Shown in pieces: positions 1-11,691 of a stretch of 64,000 bases of DNA. The stretch lies in contig JAZBRI010000009.1 of the NCBI GenBank assembly GCA_036874045.1, positions 930,001 through 994,000 of the forward strand, given 5' to 3'. A program made the translations under genes and the position numbers. Origin of the DNA: Cymodocea nodosa. Its lineage: Eukaryota; Streptophyta; Magnoliopsida; Alismatales; Cymodoceaceae. The notes beneath the pieces are model-generated. The model was not told the origin of the DNA, did not search any database, and saw only the letters and a list, made by a program, of their open reading frames with translations. The stretch's first letter is position 1. The number at the start of each line of letters is the position of its first letter.

Positions 1-61
1 ACCGTGACTATGTTTAAATAAGGTTTTTTTATATATATATATATTTTTAGAAATTTCCTTA

Positions 62-1376
62 CTAAGTAAAGCTTGAGTAGTCCTCTACTCTTACTTTTTC
101 TATAACTCCAAAAGAACTTTTTGGTATTTTCAAAATAGGTCTATGTCTTTGTCCATTTACTTTAAATATATTCTGATTTTTAGGATTTTCAATTTCAATA
201 ACTCCATAGGGATAAATATTTTGAACTATGTAAGATCCTGCCCATCTAGATCTTAATTTTCCTAGATGGTTATGGAGTTTAGTCATGTAAAGATATACTT
301 CTTGTCTTATTTCAAAGGTTTTTGGAATAATTTTCTTATCATGCTAGAACTTCATTTTCTCTAACAATTCTCGAATAAGCTTCATTCTTAAATTCTTCTA
401 ATTCAATCAATTGTATTTTTCTATTCTCAGTAGCTTGATGTAAATTAGTGTTCAGAGTTTTTAATGCCCAATAAGCTTTATGTTCAATTTCAGCTGGTAA
501 ATGACAACTTTTTCCATATACTAGCCTAAAAGGTAACATACCTAAGCTTGCCTTATAAGTAGTTCTATAAGCCCAAAGTACATGTATCAATCTATTAGCC
601 CAATCTGTTCTAGTAGGATTTACTACTTTTTCTAAGATTAACTTAATTTGTTTGTTTGCACTTTCTACTTGTCCACTTGTTTACGGATGATATGATGTTG
701 CAATTTTGTGATTTACTCCATATTTCTTCATTAAGGCTTCAAAACTTCTATTACAGAAATGAGTTCCTCTATCACTGATAATAGCTTTAGGTATTCCAAA
801 TCTCGCAATTATATTAGTTCTTATAAAATGTATTACCACTTTGTTGTCATTAGTTTTTGTAGAAATAACTTCTATCCATTTAAATACATAATCCACCCCC
901 AACAATATATAATTAAATTGATTAGACATAGGAAATGGACCCATAAAATCTATTCCTCACACATCAAAGATTTCAACTTCAACAATAGGATTAATAGGCA
1001 GCATATTCCTCTTTGATATTCTTCTTATTTGTTGACATCTTAAACAATTTAAGTAATATTTATGAGTTTCTTTGAATAATGTTGGCCAATAAAATCCACA
1101 TTGCAGAATTTTAGCAACAGTTTTCCCTGAACCAAAATGCCCTCCACATGCTTGGTCATGGCAAAAAGACAATATGCTCTGATATTCATTTTTTGGAACA
1201 CACCTCCTTAAAACCAGATCAGGACATTTCTTAAATAAGTATGGGTCTTCCCAATAGTAATATTTTACTCTTGAGAAAAACAATTTCTTATCCTGTCTAT
1301 TCCAATCCTTAGGTGTTAAACTAGTAACTAAGTAATTAACTATGTCTGTATACCAAGGCATTGTGTTGATGGTCAT
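62..1376 (-). pseudogene. G1 integrase domain of pol (broken)
   Basis: This is the DNA-joining enzyme that inserts element cDNA into the chromosome. On the minus strand 957-1376 carries the zinc-binding N-terminus (histidines around CHDQACGGHFGSGK, then CLRCQQ). 681-944 carries the core with the first catalytic Asp in GIDFMGPF and the second in SDRGTHF. The catalytic Glu follows a stop, in GQVESANK, so the D,D,E triad is still readable. 339-590 is the C-terminal part, and 62-286 is the extreme C-terminus (KLRSRWAGSY, FKVNGQRHRP) in a different frame. The stop before GIDFMGPF replaces an expected Trp (TGG to TGA), and that before TSGQVES an expected Gln (CAA to TAA). No chromodomain is seen. 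Confidence 0.88.
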
Positions 1377-1439
1377 TAATTGTTCATCAGGAAAATTATT
1401 CTTAATTTCAATATTTGATTTTTCTACTTGTAATCTTGA

Positions 1440-2650
1440 TAAATGATCTGCTACTACATTCTCACAACCTTTTTTATCTTTAATTTATAGATCAAATTCT
1501 TGTAATAATAATATCTATCGGATCAATCTAGGTTTGATCTCTTTCTTTGCTATTAGGTGTTTTAAAGTTGAATGATCCGTGTATACTATCACTTTAGCTC
1601 TAATCAGATATGATCTAAACTTTTCTAAGGCAAACACAACAGCTAACAACTCTTTTTCAGTAATTGTGTAATTAACTTGAGCATCATTTAAAGTTTTGCT
1701 TGCATACTAAATCACTCTAGGAGATTTTTCTATCTTCTGTCCCAACACTACTCCTATAGCAAAATCAAATGCATCACACATTAATTCAAATAGATGGCTC
1801 CAATCAGGTGCTTATATTATAGGAGTTGAAATTAAGCTAGTTTTAAGCTTGAAAAATGCTTCTTTGCAATTTTTATCAAAGTTGAATTGGACATCTTTTA
1901 ATAGATTAGTTAAATGCTTAGCTATTTTGCTAAAATATTTAATAAATCTTCTATAAAATCTAGCATGTCCTAGAAATGATCTAATATCTTTTATTGATTT
2001 AGGTTCTGGTAGATTAGAAATTACTTCTATTTTAGCTTTATCTACTTCCAACCTTTTCATTGAAACAACATGTCCCAAGACTATTCATTGTTTAACCATG
2101 AAGTGACATTTTTCCCAATTTAGAACCAGACTTTCTTCCACACAGCGTTTTAATACTTGGTTTAAATTGTTTAAACACACTTCATATGAAGTTCCATAAA
2201 CAATAAAATCATCCATAAATATTTCTAAAAAATCTTCAATCATTTTAGTGAATATGCCTTGCATACACCTTTGAAAGGTGGCTAGTGCATTGCATAATCC
2301 GAATGACATTCTCTTAAAAGCATAAGTTCCATTAAGATAGGTGAAAGTTGTTTTCTCTTGATCCTCTAATGCTACTGGGACTTGGTTATATCCTGAATAC
2401 CAGTCTAGGAAACAAAAATATTCTTGCTCTGCTAATTTTTCTAGCATTTGATCTATGAAAGGTAAGAGAAAATGATCTTTCCTAGTCACAACATTCAGCT
2501 TTCTATAGTCTATACACACTCTCTAGCCTGATTGAATTCTAGTAGGTATCAAGTCTTGACTTTTATTCCTAATAACTGTTAATCCTGATTTCTTGGGAAT
2601 TACATGGATTGGACTAACCCATGAGCTATAAGAAATCGGATAAATTATGT
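1440..2650 (-). pseudogene. G1 reverse transcriptase and RNase H of pol (broken)
   Basis: 2085-2519 carries the RT fingers and palm: CIDYRKLNVVTRKDHF, the DQEKTTFT block, FGLCNALATFQRCM and the catalytic FMDDF box (the YxDD position with Phe). 1812-2078 continues in the same frame with the thumb (GHVV, KIEVISNLPEP, SFLGHARFYRRFIK). RNase H follows to about 1440 with VIYTDH- and DHLSRL-type motifs, interrupted by stops. Upstream, SWVSPIHVIPKKSG is readable near 2600. The single frame with stops shows decay mainly by point mutation. This would have copied element RNA into DNA in cytoplasmic particles. Confidence 0.9.
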
Positions 2651-2659
2651 TATTATCTA

Positions 2660-3570
2660 ATCATTTCACTATTTCCTTCCTGACTACTTCTTTAAGGTTT
2701 GGATTTAATCTCCTCTCAGGAATTCAAACTGGTTTAGCATTCTCTTCTAAATATATGTGGTGATAGCATAAAGTTGCACTTAACCCTTTTATATTAGTCA
2801 TAGTCCATCCTATTGCTTCTTTATAAGTTTTTACTACATCTTTTAATTTAGCAATTTGATCTTCTTTTAAATCTGAAGTAATAATGATTGAACATGTTCG
2901 TTTCTCTTCCAGAAATATATAGGTTAATTCAGGAGTTAAAGGTTTTAATTCTAACTATTGCCCATCAAAAGCTTGGGCTCCTAATTAAACATCATCATTT
3001 TCTAAATTAATTTCTTTCTGATCTCCTTCTATATTTATGCTTTCACTTTCTTCTAAAGTTTCAGAATTGAGTTGCTTATTTAATTCTTCTTGAATCACAT
3101 CATCTAGCATATCTCCTTCATCCTGTAAAAAGTCTTTAATATGTAAGGACATTTCTAACTCTTCAAACTTTTCTGGTTTGAAAATGTTTAATCAAGTATC
3201 CTCATTACCATATGCTAACTTCATTACTCCAATTTTACATTTAATAACAACCCTTGATGTTGCTAAAAATGGTCTTCCCAAAATTAAAGATGTATCACTA
3301 TTTTTATGCTTAATTTGTTGGGAATCCAAAATTACAATATCAATAGGATATATGAAGTTTTTGATTTTAATTAAGACATCCTCTATTTTTCCTCTAGGGT
3401 ATCTTATACTTCTATCAGCTAATTAAATAACAGTCTTAGTATGGATTAAGCCTTCTAATCCTAACGATGCAAATATATCACTTGGCATAACATTTATACT
3501 TGCACTTAGGTCTATTAAGGTTCTTTCTAGAATGATATTTCCTATGGTGCATGATATAACAGGAATTCTT
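2660..3570 (-). pseudogene. G1 protease and protease-RT linker (broken)
   Basis: Minus-strand translation around 3080-3560 gives an aspartic protease like that of Athila/Tat elements: a D-L-S-A-S-I-N-V-M-P-type start, then LADRSIRYPRGKIEDVLIK and ILGRPFLATS. The linker (2700-3180) holds acidic runs (EELEMSLH, DMLDDVIQEELN) and ends in the conserved TYIFLEEK and YKEAIGWTM blocks that precede RT in this lineage. Several in-frame stops are present. The same region recurs in G2 at 42553-43440, which serves as an internal check. The enzyme would mature the Gag-Pol precursor. Confidence 0.82.
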
Positions 3571-3599
3571 AGATTAGATAACTTTTTAGGAATTTGTGG

Positions 3600-4729
3600 C
3601 AGAAATAGAGAACTACTTTGCTCAGCTAAAAAGACTTTCCTTAAAACTTTTCACCCTCTTTTCTTAGTACACCAATCCTTAAGAAATTTAGCACAAGGTG
3701 TGATTTTCTGCAATAAGTCTAACAAAGGAATGTTAACTTGTACTTTTTCAAAAATTTCTCTAATTTTTTCTTGATTTTCAGGAAATGTTTGTTGTAATTT
3801 TTAAAGATAGGGTGCTAATGATTGCGATTTAAAAGATTCTTTTTCTTTCATTTGATTTGTTTGGTCATTTTTAGTCTCATTTTCAGATTCAGATTTTTCT
3901 CCATTGACTTCTATATTTTCAGTTATTACATTTTCATTATCATTTTGATTTTTGCTCTTATCCACCTTCATATTATTTTCTTTTTGAATTCTCAGTGGTA
4001 TATCAATTCTAGATCTTAATGTTATACATACATCTTCTAGATTTTCGTTACTTTCTTGATGTTCTTGTATATCATTTTTGTGATTATGATCTTCAATTGT
4101 TTTTAGTTTTAAATTGCTTCTTTAAATTCTATTGCATTAGTATTTTCTTTTGTTTGTATGTTTTGCAAATTATGCAGATCTATAACATGAAAGTTTTCAT
4201 TTGTGTTTTCTAATTGCATAACTTTTAATTTCATTGTATATTCATCTAATGCTTTGAGATTTCTTTCCAGATCATCTAATCTCATTGTATTCAATTTTTG
4301 ATCAATTTTCATTATGGTTTTTTCAGTTTCGTAAATGATATCAATTTTAGGTTCTGAATATTCTTCTCTATAGTTTAATTAGTTGACTTCTTGTTGCTGA
4401 CACATATATTGTTCTAGTTTGTTCATGTTTTGCTCTAAGCTACGCTCTAGTCTGTCATACCTATCCCAAACTTCCTTGTCTCTCAACATATTACACATTC
4501 TAAGCTGACCATTAGTTGGGTAAACCATAGGATTCTCATACTCAAATCTATTATATTGAAGATAATTCATTTGTTGTTCATGTGATCTAACCATCTGCAA
4601 TTGTCTTAGTTTCAAACAATTAGAAATGTCATGACCTTCCAAATTGCAGAATTCACATATGCTAATTACAGGTTTCAGAAATCTTTGAGCATAAGCATAT
4701 GCCATATTCTCAATTATAGAAGAAAACAC
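3600..4729 (-). pseudogene. G1 gag remnant beginning at its zinc knuckle
   Basis: The minus-strand frame opens with an ATG at 4729, only about 60 nt past the PBS, and within 25 residues reaches the CCHC zinc knuckle CEFCNLEGHDISNC. The rest (4109-4312 and on to about 3640) is charged and probably coiled coil (RLERSLEQNMNKLEQY; DDLERNLKALDEYTMK). It ends with an NIPLL...VLNFLR block that sits just before the protease in Athila-like elements. The large capsid domain normally upstream of the knuckle is missing, so G1 could not have made its own particle from this gag. Stops break the second half. Confidence 0.75.
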
Positions 4730-4786
4730 ACAACACTCCTCTTGCTATTAAAACAAAATAGCACTTACAGTTGCTTAGCTTCTCAA

Positions 4787-4804
4787 TCCCCAACAACGGC
4801 GCTA
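4787..4804 (-). other. G1 primer binding site (tRNA-Asp-like)
   Basis: The minus strand reads TAGCGCCGTTGTTGGGGA directly after the LTR end (CAATACA at 4812) and a short spacer. Athila/Tat elements normally have TGGCGCCGTTGCCGGGGA, matched to the 3' end of tRNA-Asp. Three changes from that consensus are visible. This fixes the orientation of G1 and the inner end of its LTR. Confidence 0.82.
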
Positions 4805-4811
4805 GAAAACT

Positions 4812-6802
4812 TGTATTGGTTGTGTAAGATTAAATCAAAGAACTTGTTTACTTTGTCTTTATGCTTATATTAATAATTACTTTTAGAAGTAAACTAACAA
4901 CCTTTCACACAAATTAGATATTAATTTCAATTTGTATTTTAACTGCAAGTGCATAGTGTATATTGTATTTGTGTGCAAGTACAGGTCGATCTCATAGAAA
5001 TTGAGTAAGAATTGTGTACTGTCCTGATTTTTATATTAGAGTTTATGTGATTAGTTAAGCACTCTATTGAGTTACAGTTAACACAACAGACTAAGTTCAT
5101 TGAGTAATGGCTAACTCAACGGACTAACCTTGTGGACTTAAGTTAACTCTACAAGCCTATCTTTCTAGTTAAATACTGCTATTTACAGAGGAATCCGACC
5201 AACCATTGGGCGGTTCTACAGATTGTAAATAACATCAATTAAGCTCTTTAATGCTAGTTAATATTAGATTTATCATTAAGCAACACTAACATTCAGATAT
5301 TTCAAACAATAACCATTAAAATCTTTAAGTATCTAGAACGAATCAAGTTCAGTAAATTGTAAAACTATTTTCTATTTTCTGAATTAAACAAACATAAAAC
5401 ATTCACAATATTGACAATGATAACATTAATCACAATACAAAACAAATAGTGCAACACTTAAATACTAAATGTAAACACAGATAAGTTGTTGTTTTTGGTA
5501 TTTTTGTTTTGATATGTTCATGAAAATGGGCGAAAGGTGAAATGTAAAAATCTCTATTGTCAGTAAAAACTTCTGTCACTACATGCGACGCGATTACACC
5601 ACTGAAAACTTAATCACTTACAATCCTGTCTCGTCTCCCTATAGAATCGCGAGTCTAGAATTGCAAGATGATCTCCTCTTCAGCATATTGGCATCAACCT
5701 AAAATCAAGGCTAAAAGCTTTACGATCTCCTAAGATATGAGTCGATGCTTGGTGAAAAATGGCTTCCCTTCTCGCGACGCGATCACTCCTCACAGTGGTT
5801 GTCAGGCACCGTGTTTGGCTCGGAATCGACCCAACATTAGGAAAGTATCCTCATAGACCTCTGATGGTTGGTGATTATGGTAATGTTGGTGATGTTGGTG
5901 TGGAGCTTCAAGGAACTTCTAACGCTGCCTGTAGTTAGTGTGGTCCTCCACCTCTGCACACACACTTTCTTCGTCTTTTCTCATTTTCTTTTATATTTCT
6001 TAGTAGTAACAGCTTCTGCTTAGATGATTAGTTGGATTTCCTTCATTCATATCAACGATGGCGATTTCTTCTTCCTTCCACAAGTGAATTCCTACGTGAT
6101 ACGTGCAATCGTGGTTTTCCTTCGAATACCCTATTTCTGTAACCGCTACATTGGTATATTAGAAAATAAATGGTCTAGGGAGTTATAGATAACTCAACAG
6201 ACTTACTTCATTGATTTAACTATAAAACACGTGCAATAAAGAAATAAGTTGCTAACATAACATGTTACCTTAGTGTGTATTCATGTAACTCAACGCGTAC
6301 AGTTATGCTAACTTAACGAGTTAAACATGTGCATCTCACGTGATATACTAAAACATTTAAATTTAACACGTGCATAATTCTATCTTAACAAGTTCAAATA
6401 TTTTGGACACTTACGAACCTAACTATCCGATGCTCAAATGCATTTCGGATAGTTATCAGATAACTTACCGAAAATCTACTTAAGTCATGCATTAAGGTTT
6501 CAACACATGCATTCCAGGAAATAATAAAATATTCTTTTAAAACATATTATCCGGTACATGCAGTATAACTCTCCGAAATAATAGAAAGTTCAGATACTTA
6601 AGAATTTTACAGCCTACAATTTACCGACAATTTAGAAATGTACTAAATTAACATTAATTCCCTGAAATTATGCAAATTCTTTTATTAAAGCATATAACAG
6701 TGCAATTATAACATAATGGCTTAATTCTCATATGATAAGCTAAATATTATGCAATTAACCATCATTTAACCATTAATATTATGCACTTTTTCATTTTAAA
6801 CA
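4812..6802 (-). repeat. L1-a: 5' LTR of G1
   Basis: Minus-strand LTR of about 1.99 kb beginning TGTTTAAAATGAAAAAGTGC at 6802 and ending CCAATACA at 4812, next to the PBS. It belongs to family L1, seen seven times in the window. Conserved landmarks include TATA-like TATAAAAG (about 5990 here), a GC-richer block at 5600-5960, the GGGATCGACCTGTACTTGCA block near the 3' end (4980-5000 here) and the CCCAATGGTTGG block (5190-5220). Palindromic TAACTC...GAGTTA and TAACTATCCGA motifs are scattered through it. Confidence 0.85.
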
Positions 6803-6932
6803 AATTTCCATCAGATAATATGTCTAGTGATGCATGCTTAATTACTTCTAGTGAAGATGAATGGTTATGGCATAAAAGATTAAATCATGTAAATATGAGA
6901 ACCTTAAGAAAGTTGACTAAACATGATATAAC
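6803..6932 (+). pseudogene. Copia pre-integrase fragment (P1)
   Basis: The plus strand reads a Ty1/copia GAG-pre-integrase motif: EWLWHKRLNHVNMRTLRKLT, preceded by SDACLITSSED. It is cut off at 6802 by the G1 LTR and ends about 6932, where gypsy sequence begins. It is the opposite strand to every other copia pol piece in the window, so it comes from a separate insertion. Confidence 0.8.
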
Positions 6933-7012
6933 CAAGTTCCAGTAGCATTAAAGGATCAAGAGAAAACAACTTTCACATGTCCTAATGGAACTTATGCTTT
7001 TAAGAGGAAGTT
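6927..7012 (+). pseudogene. Gypsy RT fragment fused into P1
   Basis: About 85 bases match, on the plus strand, the RT stretch seen in G1 on the minus strand: ITKFQ/YNQVPVALxDQEKTTFT...NGTYAFKR. The left junction shares GATATA between the copia and gypsy partners; the right junction passes without a break into the envelope-like gene. This is too short to be an insertion with its own ends and looks like a template-switch patch. Confidence 0.75.
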
Positions 7013-9238
7013 GACACCACGAGATTTCTTAGAAAATCAAAAGAATGGCATACAAGACAAAAGATTAGGAACATAACTTGAGAAAAAGAACTACAAAAGG
7101 CAGAATCTGATATCTTCTACTAGAGAAAAGTTTTAGTAGACTTAGATATTAGAATAACTCAAATAGTAGAAACGAGAATTAAAGTAGCAACAGAAGTTGC
7201 TGTGAATAGAAAAAAAAAAATTAGACCAAACAACGAGGTTGCCCTAGAGTTAATCTGATGCAAGTCACGACTCCGGTTTATAAGACATATTGTTGGACAT
7301 GCTCGATGGGAAATCTAGGAGCAATAGAGGAAAGCAACTGAAGAACCTGTAGTTGAAGAGTTGGCTGTTGAAAAACCAGTTACTAAGGAACAGCAGCCAG
7401 GACCATCCATTCTATCGCCAAGGTTGTTAGAAAAAGCAGCATTTTTGGGGCCATTAATGCCAAAGGAATGGAGAGAATTTGCAGAGCTTGTTAAAGTTTC
7501 CAAGAGCTAAAGAAATTCTGAAGATATGGCTGTGGCAAAAACACATTTACTATATGATGCACTCTACAAGAAAAAGGCCGAAGAAAAGTTGAGGGCCTAG
7601 TATAAAATTAAAGTAGAACAACATTAAGAAGCAGCTAGATCATTGGGTGCAAGAGAAACTGAAGCTAGTCCTTCAAGACTAGTAATTATAGAAATAGTGA
7701 AACAGGAAGAGCTAATACCTATGGCTCGAGGGCTTGTAGAGCTTAATTTTGAAGACTTAATCTCGGAGGAGGAAGAGGAAGATCAGACACAGTTATTGAG
7801 AAGAAGGAAAGGAAAAGAGATAGTGCCTAAAGCTCAAGCAAAGATTAAATTTGAGCCTATAATATCAGTAGGGCATAAAGAACCTATTTTTGTAGATTTG
7901 CTATCCAAATCTAAGGAGGAGTAGGAGCAACAGCAGCAAGAGCAAAGAGAAGAAGGAAAATAGGCTGAAATTAGTCTACAACCTGTACAAATAGAAGAAA
8001 CTAAAGTTAGGGCAGAAGATAATTTGCCCATGACTCCATCCCAATCTGTCACAGAATTAGAAAGAATAGTGACAATGCAGATTGATAGTTAGGAGGAAGA
8101 AGAAAAAGAAGAAGCTGAACAAGTACATATTGAACAAGAAGGAAAAGACTCGATAAATTCCACTGAAGAGTGAGAGACTCTTTAGCAAATTTTTGAGAGA
8201 ATACAAGAAGAAAGAGTGGAGAGTTCTGCCAGCTCTCCACCATAGATAGAAAGAGGAACATAATTATAGGAATCTCCAGATCATTTCCAACAAACTCAAG
8301 TTCAGCATTTTGAAAAAGAAATTCAAGAACAAACCCCTCTAGAGCAACAAATTCAGATTCCTAACCTGGTTGAAGCTACTATTCTAAATGAAGTTCACTT
8401 TTGGAGTTAGGAAGTATATAACAAATATCAAGAGATAAAAGGGTATGATATTATATACTGTAGACCAGTAAATTGGGATGTTATGTAGGAAATTAAAGAT
8501 TTATTTGAGTTCCAAGGTCTAGGACATTTATTTCTCAACAGAAAGGGCATGTAGTGTATGAAAATTTAGTGCCCTGCTTTTATGCAAACTTGAGAGAGGA
8601 AGAAGGAAAATTTAATTTCCAATGTGGAGCAAGCTGATCAATCACATTTTTGGAAAACCAGAGCTTCTCCACAACATTTTTGGATTGAAAAATGAAGGAA
8701 TAGAAATTCTGGAGAGCATAACTGCTGTCGAGTGGACAAAACAGGAAATTAAAGACTGTTTAGCTATCAATCCTGATGTGCCACTATTAAACAGATTGAA
8801 GTATTTAAATAGTAAAGCACACATGGTAGCTAACATTTTGATTAAAAATGTCTACCAACGACAAGGCTACGACATTGAACTTAGTCAATTTGTCAAGTGG
8901 GCCACATATGTAGTTGTAAATAGAATTCAAGTTAATTGGTCTTTAGTTTTTATCTCTAAGTTGAGAGCAACATAGAAAAAATTATTTTATGAAGATCTGA
9001 TTCCACTACTGATGATGGACAATATTGACTTCATGAAATGGACATCCAAGAGGATGAGATCTAGAGTCATTTCAGTGAAGGAGTATAAAAATTATAATGT
9101 TGCAGTTGTTGTTTCAATACCTGGACCTTCTAAAGACATTATTGGAGTTGTTGAGCGTATCAATCAATTAGAACAACAATTAGAACAACAATTAGAAAAG
9201 CTCTAGAAGGAAGTAGATGAACTTAGGAAGAAAGATTA
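7013..9238 (+). pseudogene. Sirevirus envelope-like / 'putative plant transposon protein' gene (P1 copy)
   Basis: Plus-strand decayed gene with at least one frameshift near 8600 and many TAG/TAA stops. Acidic Glu-rich and Gln-rich stretches (7740-8260) lead to FEFQGLGHLF, ENLVPCFYANL and ELLHNIFGLKNEGIEIL. These match the domain in the envelope-like genes of C1 (12378-12593) and A (24877-25278). A C-terminal coiled coil follows (INQLEQQLEQQLEKL). In Sireviruses such a gene lies between pol and the 3' LTR; its function is unproven. The domain resembles the Pfam 'putative plant transposon protein' family by memory only. No signal peptide or membrane segment was found in the readable parts. Confidence 0.65.
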
Positions 9239-10124
9239 AAATGCATTGTTCATCTACTTGTATTGAAAAAAAAAAATCTGTTTGTATGTAAATGTAAATT
9301 ATTTATATATATGAATGTTTGAATTTTAGAGGTTTCTTAATTAATGATTGTGAATGAATGATATAATTGAGAATTGTATTGAATTGAATATTATATAGCT
9401 ATTTAAAGATTTGCAGACTGTTTTAAAAGATTTTCAATTTTTATGAATGACATGGTTAAATGCACGATGATTGGATAATGCTTGAATATATTTGCATACT
9501 AAAAAGTAAAATGTAAATTCTGTATAACAGGAAATGAACTGTAAGTTAAATATGCATATAATGTTCAGATTTAAAGGAGTTTAAATTAGAACACTACATT
9601 AATGACATGTATTTAACTTTATCTAAGTTGACAAAATGTAGAAAAAAAAATATAGAAGTTAATACGATGAGTAAGTTTTAGAAAAATTTGCTAAGTGTTA
9701 ACTCAACGAAGTCATTGAGTTAACTTTAACTCCACGAGGTTAATAATAAAATGTAAGGTCACTCCATTGAGTTATCTGTAACTCAACGAGGTTAGTCTGT
9801 GGAGTTAGCAAATAGGCAACAAAACTAGTCCGTTGAGTTAGCTATAACTCAACGAGATTAGTTCGTTAAGTTAGAAACAATAATCGAGGCTAGTCCGTTG
9901 AGTTATCTGTAACTCAATGAGGTTAGTTCGTGGATTAAGTTAAACGGTTATTCTTTTAGCTATGAATGAAACTTCGTGGGTTTAGCGGTTATTGAAATTT
10001 GAAATTAGAAAGTGGAATACATATCCATAAAAATAAGAACCATACTGCACGTTATAAGATATGTTCTTGCAACGAGATTCATTTGCTTTATGGATGTGCA
10101 TTATAAATATAGAATAGAATGTTA
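9239..10124. repeat. Non-coding tail of P1 rich in GAGTTA palindromes
   Basis: No gene. 9690-9960 holds repeated hairpin units such as CCATTGAGTTA, loop TCTG, TAACTCAACGAG (9764-9790), and similar units near 9830 and 9890. These are the same motifs that fill the LTRs, here outside any recognisable LTR. The end is cut by the C1 3' LTR at 10125. Confidence 0.6.
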
Positions 10125-11364
10125 TGTAGGATCGTTGTATCACAAGAGAGGGGGTGAATTGTGTATTTAGTAATTAAAATTACCAGCGGATAAAACAAGA
10201 GTACAAAACACTCATAAATAAAATTCTGTTCTTTATAAACTTTAAAGACAGAATTTACAATATCTTTTCAGCTCAATTCCCTTCTTGACAGTTTTGATAT
10301 AGTAATGTCCGATATACAATTCAAATAGAAAATGAAGTCCTTATTCAAAACTAATTTTGAATTGTATAAAACCTGATCTTTATGCACATAGCTCCTTTCC
10401 TTCCTTTTGCTCAGCTTCTATATCTCTTCTTCTCTAGTTGTCGAATTTCCAGACTTCTTGCGTTTGCAACTCTTTTTCTGAAATTGCTTGGAATTTCGAA
10501 CTTCTTTTGATGTTGGAGAATTTTTCTGAATATGAATATTCAAACTAAACTTTTCAGTTAGGGATTCAGATTGAATATTCAGACTTGGTTTTTGAGATTG
10601 AGATCCTCTCTTGTAATGTAGCTCGTACTCTCTATTAGTAGTCGAACTCTATCTTCACGTTCAACATGTTCATCTACTTAATCCATAATCTACGTACTAA
10701 TTTTTTTCTTTAATTCAAATTACTATCTTTTTGAATTTTTCACTTTCTCCACTATCATTTTGAATTTCCACGATTTCCACTCGTAGATTCACCGAAACTT
10801 TATCTTCCTAGAGTTTTGTGGAATATCTTCTAAGTCTTCATTTTAGTTGAACACTTATCCTTTTAAGTATTGTAAAAACTTGAACACTTATATGTAACTC
10901 TTTGAGTTTTTACACCTACAAAACACGTGACTGAACATAGTAAACTTATCTATCTGTTAGTCATTTTATAAAACTCGAATAGTTATCTATCCATACGTAT
11001 AAAAACTCGAATAGTTATCTAACTCTTCAATTTTCATTATCGAACGCACATGGAAAACAAGTGACAACTTAAAACATTAAAAACACACGTGCAGATAACT
11101 TAACTATACAAGTTTTTAACATAACTCTTCGACTAAATTGAAATGTTAACTATCCGAAAGTTTAACTATGAAATGCTAACTATTCGAAAATTTTAACTAT
11201 TCGAAATCTATAACTATCCGAAAGTTAACTATCCAAAATTTTAAATGAAACTTTTCGATAACTTGTCAACATTTAGTTACATGACTATTATACTTAGAAA
11301 ATATTATTTAGACTTATTTAAAAACGTTAATAAATCATTCATTATCAAAACAAAATTCCTAACA
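10125..11364 (-). repeat. C1 3' LTR
   Basis: 1240 bp, plus-strand ends TGTAGGATCG and ATTCCTAACA, bordered inside by the purine tract. The 5' LTR at 21338 begins with the same TGTAGGATCGTTGTATCACA. The body (10900-11240) is packed with AACTATCCGAAAG, AACTCGAATAGTTATC and their complements. Confidence 0.88.
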
Positions 11365-11450
11365 ATCTCCCCCTTTTTGATGATGTCAAAACCTAATAAG
11401 TCAAATAATCTATCTTCTCCCCCTTTTTGGCATTATAAAAAAGTAAATAA
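11365..11450 (-). promoter_or_regulatory. C1 polypurine tracts (two)
   Basis: Read on the minus strand, CATCAAAAAGGGGGAGAT (about 11365-11382) abuts the 3' LTR and would prime plus-strand DNA synthesis. A second copy, AAAAAGGGGGAGAAG, lies at about 11415-11430. Repeated purine tracts next to the 3' LTR are a known Sirevirus trait. Confidence 0.75.
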
Positions 11451-11691
11451 AATGTAAGGAAGAAAAAGTTTGCTAAGTATATATCGTTCAAAAAGACATT
11501 GTGTTTTTTTTTTTTAAACATGCATAACTATCGTGGATAAGAATAAACTGTTTAAATAAAACTGTTTTAAACATAAATTGTTAAAAACAAGTATATGATC
11601 ATTAAATGCAGTAAACAGTTTACAAAGATTACACAAGTAAGTTTTGGTAACAAATTACAATAAATTAATATGCAATACATAATTTGTATAA

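Larger units (their letters stand above)
1..6802 (-). mobile_element. G1: Athila/Tat-type Ty3/gypsy retrotransposon, 3' end outside the window
   Basis: Read on the minus strand the order is 5' LTR, primer binding site, gag, protease, RT, RNase H, integrase, which is the Ty3/gypsy order. The RT has the Athila/Tat wording (CIDYRKLN, FLDWYSGYNQVPVA, FGLCNALATFQRCM), the protease the INVMPS motif, and the PBS resembles the tRNA-Asp-type site of these lineages. From RT to the end of the integrase core the frame is kept and broken only by stop codons; one frameshift lies between 286 and 339. The element is dead. The 3' LTR and purine tract would lie left of base 1. Lineage is by memory of motifs; Athila versus another Tat clade is not settled. 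Confidence 0.88.

Noticed and set aside
9690..9960. CRISPR-like pattern of repeated GAGTTA units
   Set aside because: Units are unevenly spaced, palindromic and variable, and the DNA is a plant genome. They match the LTR hairpin words.
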